Shown here: positions 43,906 to 52,503 of the stretch, one piece after another
How positions within the stretch are numbered: the first letter of the stretch is position 1
Layout: every line of letters begins with the position of its first letter
Source: Rhizobium rosettiformans
Lineage (GTDB): Bacteria; Pseudomonadota; Alphaproteobacteria; Rhizobiales; Rhizobiaceae
Assembly: GCF_016806065.1 (NCBI RefSeq)
Contig: NZ_CP032406.1
Location: 434,001-498,000, forward strand
DNA: 64,000 nucleotides
Direction: 5' to 3'
Made by a program: the position numbers and the translations under genes
Notes under the pieces: model-generated
Database searches by the model: none
Told to the model about the DNA's origin: nothing
Seen by the model: only the letters and a program-made list of their open reading frames with translations

Positions 43906-44790
43906 ATGGCGCCGTTTGTATTGACCGTATCCTGCCAGTCCACTCGCGGCATTGTAGCGGCGATCTCGGGTTATCTGGCCGAGCAGGGCTGCAACATCGT
44001 CGATAGTTCCCAGTTCGACGATCTGCATACCGGACAGTTCTTCATGCGCGTCTCCTTCATCTCGGAGGAAGGTGCCAACGAAGCCAAGCTCGAAAAGGGC
44101 TTCGTACCGGTGGCCGAGAAATTCGGCATGAACTGGAACCTCTATGACGCTGCCCAGCGCATGAAGGTGCTGCTGATGGTGTCGCGTTTCGGCCACTGCC
44201 TGAACGACCTGCTCTATCGCTGGAAGATCGGTGCGCTCCCGATCGACATCGTCGGCGTGGTCTCGAACCACTTCGACTATCAGAAGGTCGTCGTGAACCA
44301 CGACATCCCCTTCCACCACATCAAGGTGACCAAGGAGAACAAGCCGGAAGCCGAAGCCCGGATCATGGATCTGGTCGAGCAGACGGGAACCGAGCTCATC
44401 GTCCTCGCCCGCTACATGCAGGTTCTCTCCGACGACATGTGCCGCAAGATGTCGGGCAAGATCATCAACATTCACCACTCCTTCCTGCCAAGCTTCAAGG
44501 GTGCCAACCCCTACAAGCAGGCCTTCGAACGCGGCGTGAAGCTGATCGGTGCCACGGCCCATTACGTCACCGCCGATCTCGATGAAGGTCCGATCATCGA
44601 GCAGGATGTCGCCCGCATCACGCATGCGCAGTCGGCGGAAGACTATGTCTCGATCGGCCGCGATGTCGAAAGCCAGGTGCTGGCGCGCGCGATCCACGCG
44701 CACATCCACCACCGGACCTTCATCAACGGCAACCGCACGGTCGTCTTCCCGGCAAGCCCGGGCTCCTATGCCTCCGAGCGCATGGGGTAA
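43906..44790 (+). CDS. purU: formyltetrahydrofolate deformylase
   Basis: A 294-residue enzyme that splits 10-formyl-THF into formate and THF. An N-terminal ACT domain covers about residues 1-85 (FVLTVSCQSTRGIVAAISGYL ... SQFDDLHTGQFFMRVSF). The formyltransferase domain (VLLMVSRFGHCLNDLLYRW) ends with the catalytic Asn/His block (INIHHSFLPSFKGA) and Asp in TADLDEGPIIEQDV. In other alphaproteobacteria PurU sits in demethylation operons to recycle the C1 carrier. Here it follows the rhizopine transporter and precedes folD by 3 bases, which fits disposal of the methyl group released by MocDEF. Confidence 0.93.
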   Translation: MAPFVLTVSCQSTRGIVAAISGYLAEQGCNIVDSSQFDDLHTGQFFMRVSFISEEGANEAKLEKGFVPVAEKFGMNWNLYDAAQRMKVLLMVSRFGHCLNDLLYRWKIGALPIDIVGVVSNHFDYQKVVVNHDIPFHHIKVTKENKPEAEARIMDLVEQTGTELIVLARYMQVLSDDMCRKMSGKIINIHHSFLPSFKGANPYKQAFERGVKLIGATAHYVTADLDEGPIIEQDVARITHAQSAEDYVSIGRDVESQVLARAIHAHIHHRTFINGNRTVVFPASPGSYASERMG

Positions 44791-44793
44791 TCC

Positions 44794-45693
44794 ATGACTG
44801 TTGTCATCGACGGAAAGGCAGCCGCCGCTTCGGTCATCGAAGCGGTAACCTCAGCGGCAACGACGCTCGAAAGTTCCGGCCACCGCAAGCCAGGGCTCGC
44901 GGTCGTGATCGTCGGAGATGATCCGGCAAGCCATGCGTATGTTGGCGCCAAGAGCCGCATGGCCAAGCAGTGCGGTTTCAACTCCATCCAGCACACGTTG
45001 CCTAAGGAGACCTCGCAGGAGGAGCTGATGGCGCTGGTTGCCTCGCTCAATGCCGATCCTCAGATCGACGGCATTCTGGTCCAGCTACCACTGCCGAAAC
45101 ATCTCGACAGCGAGCCCGTCATCCAGTCGATCCTGCCGGAAAAGGATGTCGACGGACTGCATATCGTCAATGCCGGCAAGCTCGCGACCGGCGATCTGAA
45201 GACCGGGCTTCTTTCCTGTACGCCGGCTGGCGCCATGATCCTGGTGCGCCAGATCCACGGCAAGGATCTCTCGGGCCTCAACGCCCTCGTCATCGGCCGC
45301 TCGAACCTCTTCGGCAAGCCGATGGCGCAGCTTCTGCTGAATGCCAACGCAACGGTCACCATTGGCCATTCGAAGAGCCGCGATCTGCCGGAACTCGCCC
45401 GTCAGGCCGATATTCTAGTGGCGGCCGTCGGACGTGCCGAAATGGTCAAGGCCGACTGGCTGAAGCCGGGCGCAACCGTCATCGATGTCGGCATCAACCG
45501 CGTCGCAGCTCCCGAAAAGGGTGAGGGAAAGTCCAAGCTGGTGGGCGACGTCGCCTTTGCCGAATGCAAGCCGATCGCCAAGGCCATCTCTCCGGTTCCC
45601 GGCGGTGTCGGGCCAATGACGATCGCCATGCTGATGGCCAATACCGTGATTGCTGCCCATCGCCGGGCGGGGGTTGCTGCGCCGAGTTTCTGA
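44794..45693 (+). CDS. folD: bifunctional methylene-THF dehydrogenase / methenyl-THF cyclohydrolase
   Basis: A 299-residue FolD. Catalytic Tyr/Lys occur in [17 protein letters not shown], the P-D-V-D-G motif is in [15 protein letters not shown], the cofactor loop is [17 protein letters not shown], and the C-terminus is [15 protein letters not shown]. It converts 5,10-methylene-THF to 10-formyl-THF, the substrate of the PurU encoded just upstream (3-base gap). The pair makes a C1 oxidation branch. A housekeeping folD is probably present elsewhere, so this is an operon-specific copy. Confidence 0.95.
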   Translation: MTVVIDGKAAAASVIEAVTSAATTLESSGHRKPGLAVVIVGDDPASHAYVGAKSRMAKQCGFNSIQHTLPKETSQEELMALVASLNADPQIDGILVQLPLPKHLDSEPVIQSILPEKDVDGLHIVNAGKLATGDLKTGLLSCTPAGAMILVRQIHGKDLSGLNALVIGRSNLFGKPMAQLLLNANATVTIGHSKSRDLPELARQADILVAAVGRAEMVKADWLKPGATVIDVGINRVAAPEKGEGKSKLVGDVAFAECKPIAKAISPVPGGVGPMTIAMLMANTVIAAHRRAGVAAPSF

Positions 45694-46695
45694 TAGCGTA
45701 CAACTGAAACCTTAGCCTCAAGGAGGGCGCGATGGGACTGGGTGTGGGGCTGATCGGTTCTGGCTATATGGGCAAATGCCATGCCCTGGCCTGGACCTCC
45801 GTCGCTACGGTTTTTCCGGATGTGGAGAGGCCAAGGCTTGTCGCACTCGCTGATGCGACGCCGGAGCTCGCGCAACAGCAGGCGCAGGCTTTCGGTTTCG
45901 GCAGAGGCACGGGAGACTGGCACGATCTCCTGGCCGATCCAGCGATCCACGTGATCTCGATCGCAGCCCCCAACCAGTTCCACGCGGAAATGGCTGTAGC
46001 GGCTCTGGAGGCTGGCAAACATGTCTGGTGCGAAAAGCCGATGGCCACATCCCTGGAGGATGCCACGCGCATGCGGGATGCGGCGAGTCGTTCCGGCCGA
46101 ACGGCAATCCTCGGCTACAACTACATTCAAAATCCCATGATCCGGCTGGCCCGCGCGATCATTGACGAAGGCAGGATCGGAACGGTCAGCCATATCCGGC
46201 TGGAGATGGACGAGGATTACATGGCGGACCCCACCGAGCGCTTCTACTGGAAGAGCGAAAGGGCATCAGGCTATGGCGCGCTCGATGACTTCGCGGTTCA
46301 CCCGCTCTCGCTGCTGTCTGTTCTCCATGGTCGGATCACCTCGGTCGTTGCGGATATGGCGAAACCCTATGCCGAACGTCCAGCGGCCGACGGCAAGACA
46401 CGCTCTGTCGAGAACCATGATATCGCCCAGGCACTTTTCCAAACAGAAGGTGGCGCATCGGGCGTCCTGATGGTCAATCGTTCTGCATGGGGCAGGAAGG
46501 GTCGAATTGCACTGCAGATCTTTGGCTCGAAGGGATCAATTCTCTTCGACCAAGAGCGCATGAATGAGTTGCAGATCTACTCGACAGACGACCCAATCGG
46601 CCTTCAGGGTTAGAGCTGGCTCGGGAAATCTGCACAGCTAGGATAAGTGGAATTTCTGCCTGACTTCGGCTTAGATGCCGGGAACAGGAGATACC

Positions 46696-47007
46696 ATGAC
46701 GAGACGACCGCGCCGGAACCACAGCCCGGCTTTCAAGGCGAAGGTGGCACTTGCCGCCATCCGAGGTGAGCAGACGCTGGTGGAGTTGTCCCAGCAGTTC
46801 GATGTGCACGCCAACCAGATCAAGCAATGGAAAGACCAGCTCCTTGAGGGGGCGACGGGTGTGTTCGGCGATGAAACGAAGGCGGAGCCGACGGGTCCGA
46901 CCATCGATGTCAAAACGCTGCACGCGAAAATCGGCGAACTGACACTGGAGAACGATTTTTTATCCGGTGCGCTCGGCAAGGCGGGATTGCTGGGCGGAAA
47001 GAAATGA
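46696..47007 (+). CDS. IS3-family transposase OrfA
   Basis: About 103 residues from ATG 46696 (GGAG upstream). It has a helix-turn-helix of the IS3 InsC/OrfA type (FKAKVALAAIRGEQTLVELSQQF, VHANQIKQWKDQLLEG) and a C-terminal coiled segment (HAKIGELTLENDFLSGALGKAG). It provides DNA binding for the transposase. The stop overlaps the start of OrfB by four bases. Confidence 0.93.
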   Translation: MTRRPRRNHSPAFKAKVALAAIRGEQTLVELSQQFDVHANQIKQWKDQLLEGATGVFGDETKAEPTGPTIDVKTLHAKIGELTLENDFLSGALGKAGLLGGKK

Positions 47008-47834
47008 TCGACCGCGAGCACAAGCTATCCGTCGTGCGCCAGGCGAAGCTTCTCGGCTTCAGCCGTGGCAGCGTCTACTATCTGCCTCGTCCGGTGTCTG
47101 ACGGCGATCTGGCCCTGATGCGGCGGATCGATGAATTGCATCTCGACTACCCCTTTGCCGGAAGTCGGATGTTGCAAGGGCTCTTGAGAGGAGAAGGTCT
47201 GGAGACCGGGCGGCTGCACGTCGCCACGCTGATGAAGAAGATGGGCATCGAGGCGATCTACCGTCGCCCGAACACCTCCAAACCAGCGCCAGGTCACAAA
47301 ATCTATCCCTACCTCTTGCGCAAGTTGGCCGTCACCAGACCCAATCAAGTCTGGGCCATGGACATCAGCTACATCCCTATGGCGAGAGGATTTGTCTATC
47401 TCTGCGCCGTCGTGGACTGGTTCAGCCGGAAGGTTTTGTCGTGGCGGCTGTCGATCACGATGGAAGCGGACTTCTGCATCGAAGCGGTCGAGGAGGCGCT
47501 CGCCCGCTATGGCAAGCCGGAAATATTCAATACCGACCAGGGATCGCAGTTCACCTCCATCGACTTCACCGCCGTGCTGAAGAAGGCGGAGATCGCCATC
47601 TCAATGGATGGCAGGGGTGCGTGGCGGGACAACGTCTTCGTCGAGCGGCTCTGGCGGTCGATCAAATACGAGGAGGTCTACCTCCACGCCTACAAGACCG
47701 TATCTGAGGCCCGCCTGGGCATTGGCCGCTATCTGACCTTCTACAATAGCCGACGCCCACATTCATCCCTTGACCGGCAGACGCCGGATCAGGCCTACTT
47801 CAACGCGCTGGCACCAATGATGGTGGCGGCATAA
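47004..47834 (+). CDS. IS3-family transposase OrfB (DDE integrase core)
   Basis: A 276-residue rve-type integrase. DDE residues are in VWAMDISYIPM (D), FNTDQGSQFTS (D) and VERLWRSIKYEEVY (E). A zinc-free N-terminal HTH (LHLDYPFAGSRMLQGLLR) precedes the core, and the end LTFYNSRRPHSSLDRQTPDQAYF is diagnostic of the IS3 family. ATGA overlap with OrfA. Confidence 0.95.
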   Translation: MIDREHKLSVVRQAKLLGFSRGSVYYLPRPVSDGDLALMRRIDELHLDYPFAGSRMLQGLLRGEGLETGRLHVATLMKKMGIEAIYRRPNTSKPAPGHKIYPYLLRKLAVTRPNQVWAMDISYIPMARGFVYLCAVVDWFSRKVLSWRLSITMEADFCIEAVEEALARYGKPEIFNTDQGSQFTSIDFTAVLKKAEIAISMDGRGAWRDNVFVERLWRSIKYEEVYLHAYKTVSEARLGIGRYLTFYNSRRPHSSLDRQTPDQAYFNALAPMMVAA

Positions 47835-48148
47835 TCGAGGCGGAATCCACTTAGCAAGACGCCCGAAACTGTTCAGACAAACCGAGCCACCTCTGTTATC
47901 GCACATTGCTTGCCGCACCTCCCCATACACCTTATCGCCAGTTCATTCCCGCACCGGGTCATGGGTTGGGATTCAACGAACTGAAAGTGATCGAGTGCAA
48001 TGAGCTTCTGCAGGCGATCTCCGGCGAACACGATGCCTATGTCATCGACTTCGAACGTGGCCTCGAAATAGAGCGCACAGTGCATGCGGCGGCACGATCG
48101 GCAGTATCGGGCACGTGGGTCAAGATCGAGCACGTTGACTTGCTGTGA

Positions 48149-48744
48149 TCCCTGAGACGCTCAACGGCGAACTCTTCGCTAGTAAAGACGCTGTGTGTCG
48201 CGGCGTTTGAGACCGAGGTTATAACCTCTTACGATACATTCCGAGCGGAAATAATTGCCGCTCTCCCGCCATGTTGACGTCGGCCCAAAGCCAGGGCACA
48301 AAGATGGCATCCACGATCGCTCGCGACAGGAAAACAGAGCAAAATCAAAGGCTATTTTTCTAAACCTTTGAAATCATGTGAGAATCCAGGCTCTCCAGGC
48401 AGGTAATTTTCGTCTGCTTTCCGCCGGCAATCAGCGTCCGTTTCTCACAGAAAAAAGTGACGCCTTCTGAACTACTTGAGCAATCCCGGCTGCTGTTGTT
48501 CTGGCCATCCGTCGTGCTTGAAACGGACCTCGCCAAACTGGCCGGGGACCCGCAAGCACTGTCATTTATCGGCGATGATGGTGTTTCGCACGGCGGAAGC
48601 GGAAATTCAAAACATCGGGCGCTGCTGCCCGAGTTAGGCACATCGCGGACATCGGGGACCTTGACTGTAGAACCCAGATACAGCCGTAGATTGGAGGTGT
48701 TCCAAGCTTCCAACCCTTCGACGTTGCGGCACAGGATTTGAGAG
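48149..48744. other. intergenic region with repeat copy C
   Basis: Lies between the end of mocA and the dsbG stop. Mostly occupied by copy C of the 308-bp repeat, plus about 190 bases with no gene. Confidence 0.5.
48245..48552. repeat. 308-bp dispersed repeat, copy C
   Basis: Begins GCGGAAATAATTGCCGC and ends GCCGGGGACCCG, same orientation as copies A and B. TGTGAGAA at 48377-48384 and TTCTCACA at 48442-48449. Lies about 97 bases beyond the mocA stop, much as copy A lies 116 bases beyond the mocA fragment, but the linkers are unrelated. Confidence 0.9.
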
Positions 48745-49539
48745 TTACTGCGGCCCTAGCAGCGTGCTCATCTGAGCTTCGCTCGGCATCCCGGCGAAGG
48801 TATCGATCTTGCCTTCCTCGGTCTTGAAGACGATTGCCGGCGTGCCGCCGAAACCGAGCTCGGTCATTAAGGTGGCGTTGCGATCAAGCTTTGCAGCCGT
48901 GTCGCCATCGATCCTGTCTAGCGGGTGAATGCCGCCATCGGCATGTTTGCGCTCGTTCTCCGTCAGTGCTTCTTCCGGCGACTTCGCTTGAAGAATGGCC
49001 GCTGCCTTGGCGGGGGAATCCTGGCGGATCACGCCAACCATCACGTGGCGCAATTGGACTTTGCCGCTTTCGATCCAGGGCCGTGCGGCCAGCCAGAAGC
49101 GATTGCAATAGGGGCAATTGGGGTCGGTGAAGGTATAGACGATGCGAGGTGCATCGGGATCGCCGTCCTGAACCCAGGTTGCTGCCTCAAGTTTGGTCCA
49201 AGCGGCTTCGCTCAAGGGCTGTTCGACCATCTTTTTAAGTTGATCTTCTGCCATATCCTGCCCGTAGGCGTCGACAAGCGTTCCGACGACCACGTGTTGA
49301 TTGTCGGGTGTCAGATAAATCGCCAGAGGCTGCGCACCGGCTTTGGCGGCGAAGCTTCTCAGACCACCCGGAACCTGCATCTCGCCGAGAATGCGGATGC
49401 CCTGCTGCTCAATCGTCTGGAGGATCTCGGGATAGGCCTTGTCCTCAGCCTCAGCACCGGTAGCCATGACGACGCCCATCAGAAGCGCCAGGGGGACTGT
49501 CGAAAATTGCATGGGACGGGGAAGTGCTTTCGACAGCAT
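48745..49539 (-). CDS. dsbG: periplasmic thiol:disulfide isomerase DsbG-like
   Basis: A 264-residue periplasmic protein with a Sec signal (LALLMGVVMATGAEA). An N-terminal dimerisation region is followed by a thioredoxin domain with active site CPYC (FTDPNCPYCNRFW) and the cis-Pro motif GGTPAIVFKTEEG. This is the DsbC/DsbG class; in E. coli DsbG guards single cysteines of L,D-transpeptidases against sulfenylation (established), and an L,D-transpeptidase is encoded directly upstream in the same direction. AAGGA precedes the ATG. Confidence 0.88.
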   Translation of the reverse strand: MLSKALPRPMQFSTVPLALLMGVVMATGAEAEDKAYPEILQTIEQQGIRILGEMQVPGGLRSFAAKAGAQPLAIYLTPDNQHVVVGTLVDAYGQDMAEDQLKKMVEQPLSEAAWTKLEAATWVQDGDPDAPRIVYTFTDPNCPYCNRFWLAARPWIESGKVQLRHVMVGVIRQDSPAKAAAILQAKSPEEALTENERKHADGGIHPLDRIDGDTAAKLDRNATLMTELGFGGTPAIVFKTEEGKIDTFAGMPSEAQMSTLLGPQ

Positions 49540-49584
49540 GATGCGATCCTTTGAATGTCTGATTTCTTTTGGTGGGTACCGAGA

Positions 49585-50328
49585 TCAGGCCTCTGCGGGG
49601 CCCAGTACGACGATATTGGCGCCTGTCGGAACCTGGCTGTAGAGGTCTATGACGTCTTGGTTGAGCATCCGGATGCAGCCGGATGACGCAGCCGTTCCGA
49701 TCGTCCAGGGTTCGTTGGTCCCGTGGATGCGATAAAGCGTGTCCTTGCCATTCTTGACCAGATACAGGGCACGCGCGCCGAGTGGGTTCCTGTCACCGCC
49801 ATCCATGCCGTCGGCCCATTTGCCATAGCGACCGGGATCGCGCTTGAGCATATCGGGCGTGGGGGTCCAGCGGGGCCATTGGCGCTTGAAGCCTATGTGA
49901 GCGGTTCCGGAGAATTCAAAGCCGGCCTTGCCGACGCCAACGCCATAGCGGACAGCTTTTCCCTTCTCCTTGATCAAATAGAGAAAGCGATTTTGGGGAT
50001 CCACGACGATGGTGCCGGGTGGATGCTCGGTCTTGTAGTCTACGATCTGCTTCAGAAACTGCTGGCCGATCCGTTGTGTATCGACAGCGGGGACGGGGAA
50101 GGGTTCGTTTCCAAGCGCCTTGTAACGCTCAAGGCCGGATGAGCGTGGTTCAGGTGCTGGCGGTTGAAAGGCATGCGGAGCAATGGGGCGGGTCGTCGGC
50201 CCGGTGGCGACGCAAGAAATGAGGCCGATCGAAACCAGACCCAGAGCGACCAATGTCTTCAGAGACCGGATATGAATAAAGCTAAGGTAGTCGGCAGATA
50301 TGGGGCAGGGTGAGAAGGGTGCGGACAT
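49585..50328 (-). CDS. L,D-transpeptidase (YkuD), lipoprotein type
   Basis: A 247-residue enzyme that forms 3-3 crosslinks or anchors proteins in peptidoglycan. The N-terminal signal ends in a probable lipobox (VSIGLISC), so it is likely an outer- or inner-membrane lipoprotein. The YkuD domain begins at TIVVDPQNRFLYLIKEKGKAV, with the catalytic motif HGTNEPWTIGTAASSGCIRM containing the active-site Cys. Upstream (50382-50398) is a CTTAAG-N5-CTTAAG site. It is about 43% identical in pattern to the second L,D-transpeptidase at 55219 (by eye, not computed). Confidence 0.9.
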   Translation of the reverse strand: MSAPFSPCPISADYLSFIHIRSLKTLVALGLVSIGLISCVATGPTTRPIAPHAFQPPAPEPRSSGLERYKALGNEPFPVPAVDTQRIGQQFLKQIVDYKTEHPPGTIVVDPQNRFLYLIKEKGKAVRYGVGVGKAGFEFSGTAHIGFKRQWPRWTPTPDMLKRDPGRYGKWADGMDGGDRNPLGARALYLVKNGKDTLYRIHGTNEPWTIGTAASSGCIRMLNQDVIDLYSQVPTGANIVVLGPAEA

Positions 50329-50381
50329 GTCGAGCGAGAAGCTCCTCGTGAGGTTTACCAGGCTTCGCTTCTCTCTCTCAC

Positions 50382-50398
50382 CTTAAGGCTGGCTTAAG
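50382..50398. promoter_or_regulatory. tandem CTTAAG-N5-CTTAAG site upstream of L,D-transpeptidase/dsbG
   Basis: CTTAAG at 50382-50387 and 50393-50398, 5-base spacer, 54-70 bases upstream of the L,D-transpeptidase start. The spacing equals the PmrA/QseB-box arrangement of OmpR-family regulators. Confidence 0.7.
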
Positions 50399-50433
50399 GC
50401 TCACCTCTCTCCCGTTGCATACCGCGCGATCGC

Positions 50434-51801
50434 TCACGCTTCTGAACCTGGCAGCTCCAGACAAACGCAGAAACCCGTCTGCCTCTGGAACGACATCCGA
50501 CCACCAAGTTTTGTCAGGGCCATTTCGACAATCGAAAGGCCGAGGCCGCTTCCAAGCGCGTTCGCGCTGCTGCCGCGCTGGAAGCGGGCCATGAGGCGCT
50601 GCTCGTCCTTCTCATCGATGCCGGTTCCGGAATCGCACACGGCGATCGTGGTGCCTGTTACGGTCTGAGTGCCAATGATCCGGACGGATGAATTGCGCGG
50701 CGCATATTGCAGGGCGTTTTCGATGACATTGCGCAAGGCCAGCCGCATAAGAGTCTTTCCTCGGACGCTGATCACCAGGTCCTCTGCAATGTCGCTCTCA
50801 ACCCTGATTTCCTTCGATGAAACGAGTGTCGCCATTTCGTTGCGCAGCTCTTCGACCATTGCTTTGACCACCACAGTTTCTGATGCCGATGAGCTATCCA
50901 ATGAGTCGACGGCTGCGAGGTCTATAAGCTGGCGAACGAGGCGCCCGGTGCGGTCGACACTGAGAGAGATCTGGTTGAGGGCATTGGCGCGGACTTCATC
51001 GCTATCGCTGCGAAGGGCAACCTGGGCCTGGGTCTTCAAGCCGGATAGCGGCGTCTTCAGCTCGTGGGCCGCATAGGCGATGAAGGTCTTTTCCCGCTCG
51101 CGGGCCTCCTCCACGCGTTGGAACAGAGCGTTCAGGGAGCCGAGCAGGGGCATGATCTCGCGGGGTGCTCCGCTATCGTCGACAGGGTGGAGTTCGTCGG
51201 CTGAGCGCAGCGACAAGGCGTCGGCGACTTGTCGGAGGGGGGAAAGACCGCGCCCGACACTCAGCCAGATCAGACCGGCGAGAATGGGCAGGATCGCCAA
51301 GGCAGGAACGAGCTGGCCCTTGATGACGTCACCGACCAGCTTTTCGCGGATCTCGATGCTATCGCCGACGAGGACCCTGACACCCAGCTCGGGATTGATG
51401 ACAGCGTAGACACGCCAGCGCTCGCCGTTGACGAACTTTTCGGCGAATCCGCTTTCGTGATCGGCGAGCGACGTGTTGGGCGCGCTCTCCGACCGGCTGA
51501 CAAGATCACCCTGAAGGGACCAAATCTGACAGGACAATTGCCGGCTATAGTCTCCGTCATGCAGGCCGAAGCCTTCGGGTATGCCAGCAGCCTGCGCTGC
51601 ATCGACGGCTGCTGCGACGTCGATATGGTGGTCGGTGATCAGCGAGCTTACCATGCGCGCCGCTTCCGTCAGACGCGCGTCGAGTACGCGTTCGACTTCA
51701 CGCTGCGTGCTGAGATAGGTCCAAAGCACGGCAAGCAGCCATACGGCGCCCGTTGCCGCAAGCAGGATGAGAAAAAGCCGTAGCCGGATCGATCGCATCA
51801 T
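50434..51801 (-). CDS. two-component sensor histidine kinase (QseC/PmrB type)
   Basis: A 455-residue membrane kinase. First helix LRLFLILLAATGAVWLLAVL, a periplasmic domain of about 120 residues, and second helix around LVPALAILPILAGLIWLSVG. The HAMP-like linker, H-box (FIAYAAHELKTPLSGL), N-box (LRNVIENALQYAPRNSS), and G-boxes (VCDSGTGIDEKD, GSGLGLSIVEM) are all present. Its start overlaps the regulator gene by 4 bases (ATGA). The periplasmic sensor may respond to thiol, metal or cationic stress; unknown. Confidence 0.92.
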   Translation of the reverse strand: MMRSIRLRLFLILLAATGAVWLLAVLWTYLSTQREVERVLDARLTEAARMVSSLITDHHIDVAAAVDAAQAAGIPEGFGLHDGDYSRQLSCQIWSLQGDLVSRSESAPNTSLADHESGFAEKFVNGERWRVYAVINPELGVRVLVGDSIEIREKLVGDVIKGQLVPALAILPILAGLIWLSVGRGLSPLRQVADALSLRSADELHPVDDSGAPREIMPLLGSLNALFQRVEEAREREKTFIAYAAHELKTPLSGLKTQAQVALRSDSDEVRANALNQISLSVDRTGRLVRQLIDLAAVDSLDSSSASETVVVKAMVEELRNEMATLVSSKEIRVESDIAEDLVISVRGKTLMRLALRNVIENALQYAPRNSSVRIIGTQTVTGTTIAVCDSGTGIDEKDEQRLMARFQRGSSANALGSGLGLSIVEMALTKLGGRMSFQRQTGFCVCLELPGSEA

Positions 51802-52457
51802 GCTTTCCCCATGCGGTAGCCGACACCGCGCACGGTTTCGATAGAGGTGGCACCCAGTTTGTGGCGCAGCTTATGCACGTGTACCTCGATCGTGTTGCTC
51901 TCAATCTCTTCCTGCCAGCCATAAAGCCTTGTTTCCAAGCTCTGCTTGGAGTGAACCATGGTCGGATTTTCCATCAAGGCCACGAGGACGGCAAATTCGC
52001 GCCGCGACAGGCCAATCGTTTCTCCGTTTTTCAGAACCTCCATGCTGGCCGGGTCGAGAGTTATTTCTTCCCAGGTGAGCTTGGGTGTGGCGCGTCCCTC
52101 GGCACGCCGGGTAATGGCGCGTAGCCGTGCTGCCACTTCGTCGAGGTCGAAGGGTTTGCCGAGATAGTCGTCGGCGCCGGCGTCGAGACCATCGATGCGG
52201 TCGGTCACCGCATCCTTGGCCGTCAATAGAAGAACGGGGGTGCGGTTTCTGGCGGCGCGCATCGCGCGAAGCAGATCCAGCCCGGATCCGTCCGGCAACA
52301 TGCGGTCGAGCACGATGGCATCGAAGCTATCGCTTTCAATTGCGGCCATCGCATCGGAAAGCGTGCTGACGGTGTCTGCCGAGAAGCCGGCGAGACCAAG
52401 CCCCACCTTCAAACCGTCGAGCAGAACCGCGTCGTCTTCGATGACAAGGATGCGCAT
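51798..52457 (-). CDS. OmpR-family response regulator (QseB/PmrA type)
   Basis: A 219-residue regulator. Receiver: acidic pocket ILVIEDDAVLLDGL, phospho-Asp in DAIVLDRMLPDGSG, Lys in LLTAKDAVTDRIDGLDAGADDYLGKPF. The C-terminal winged helix (TWEEITLDPASMEVLKNGE ... LSRREFAVLVALMENP ... NTIEVHVHKLRHKLG) binds DNA as a tandem dimer. The ATG at 52457 has GGAGG upstream. It is divergent from dsbD and precedes the kinase. The CTTAAG-N5-CTTAAG site at 52504-52520 lies in its own promoter. Confidence 0.93.
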   Translation of the reverse strand: MRILVIEDDAVLLDGLKVGLGLAGFSADTVSTLSDAMAAIESDSFDAIVLDRMLPDGSGLDLLRAMRAARNRTPVLLLTAKDAVTDRIDGLDAGADDYLGKPFDLDEVAARLRAITRRAEGRATPKLTWEEITLDPASMEVLKNGETIGLSRREFAVLVALMENPTMVHSKQSLETRLYGWQEEIESNTIEVHVHKLRHKLGATSIETVRGVGYRMGKA

Positions 52458-52503
52458 CACACCTCCGTGAGAAAAATGTCGATTCAACGCATGGCCTGCC
52501 CAG

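Larger units (their letters stand above)
46612..47894 (+). mobile_element. IS3-family insertion sequence, 1,283 bp, with GTT target duplication
   Basis: Left end AGAGCTGGCTCGGG and right end (reverse complement) AGAGGTGGCTCGGTT match at 12 of the first 13 positions. The flanking GTT at 46609-46611 and 47895-47897 is a 3-bp target duplication, confirmed by the uninterrupted copy at 27775. Two overlapping transposase genes are inside, and both look intact, so the element may be active. Confidence 0.93.
45732..48148 (+). pseudogene. mocA: MocA-like NAD-dependent oxidoreductase, disrupted by an IS3 element
   Basis: Gfo/Idh/MocA-family dehydrogenase split by an insertion. The 5' part (45732-46611) encodes the Rossmann motif GLIGSGYMGKCHALAW, the family EKP motif (VWCEKPMATSLED) and most of the C-terminal domain. 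The 3' part (47898-48148) encodes the end (from CGTLLAAPPHT-type sequence to KIEHVDLL). Removing the IS and one GTT copy restores an unbroken 376-codon frame. With the IS present the frame ends at TAG 46611-46613. AGGAGG precedes the ATG. Placement at the end of the moc operon and the sequence class fit the rhizopine-catabolism gene mocA; loss of it would block scyllo-inosamine use unless the fragment or idhA substitutes. Confidence 0.88.

Noticed and set aside
43732..44712. Long minus-strand open frame of 326 codons opposite purU
   Set aside because: It is antisense to the well supported purU gene, its amino-acid composition (Asp/His/Arg-rich) is typical of a high-GC shadow frame, and it matches no family.
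28324..48552. The three 308-bp repeats as a CRISPR array or tandem repeat
   Set aside because: The copies are kilobases apart, long and imperfect, with no short regular spacer structure.
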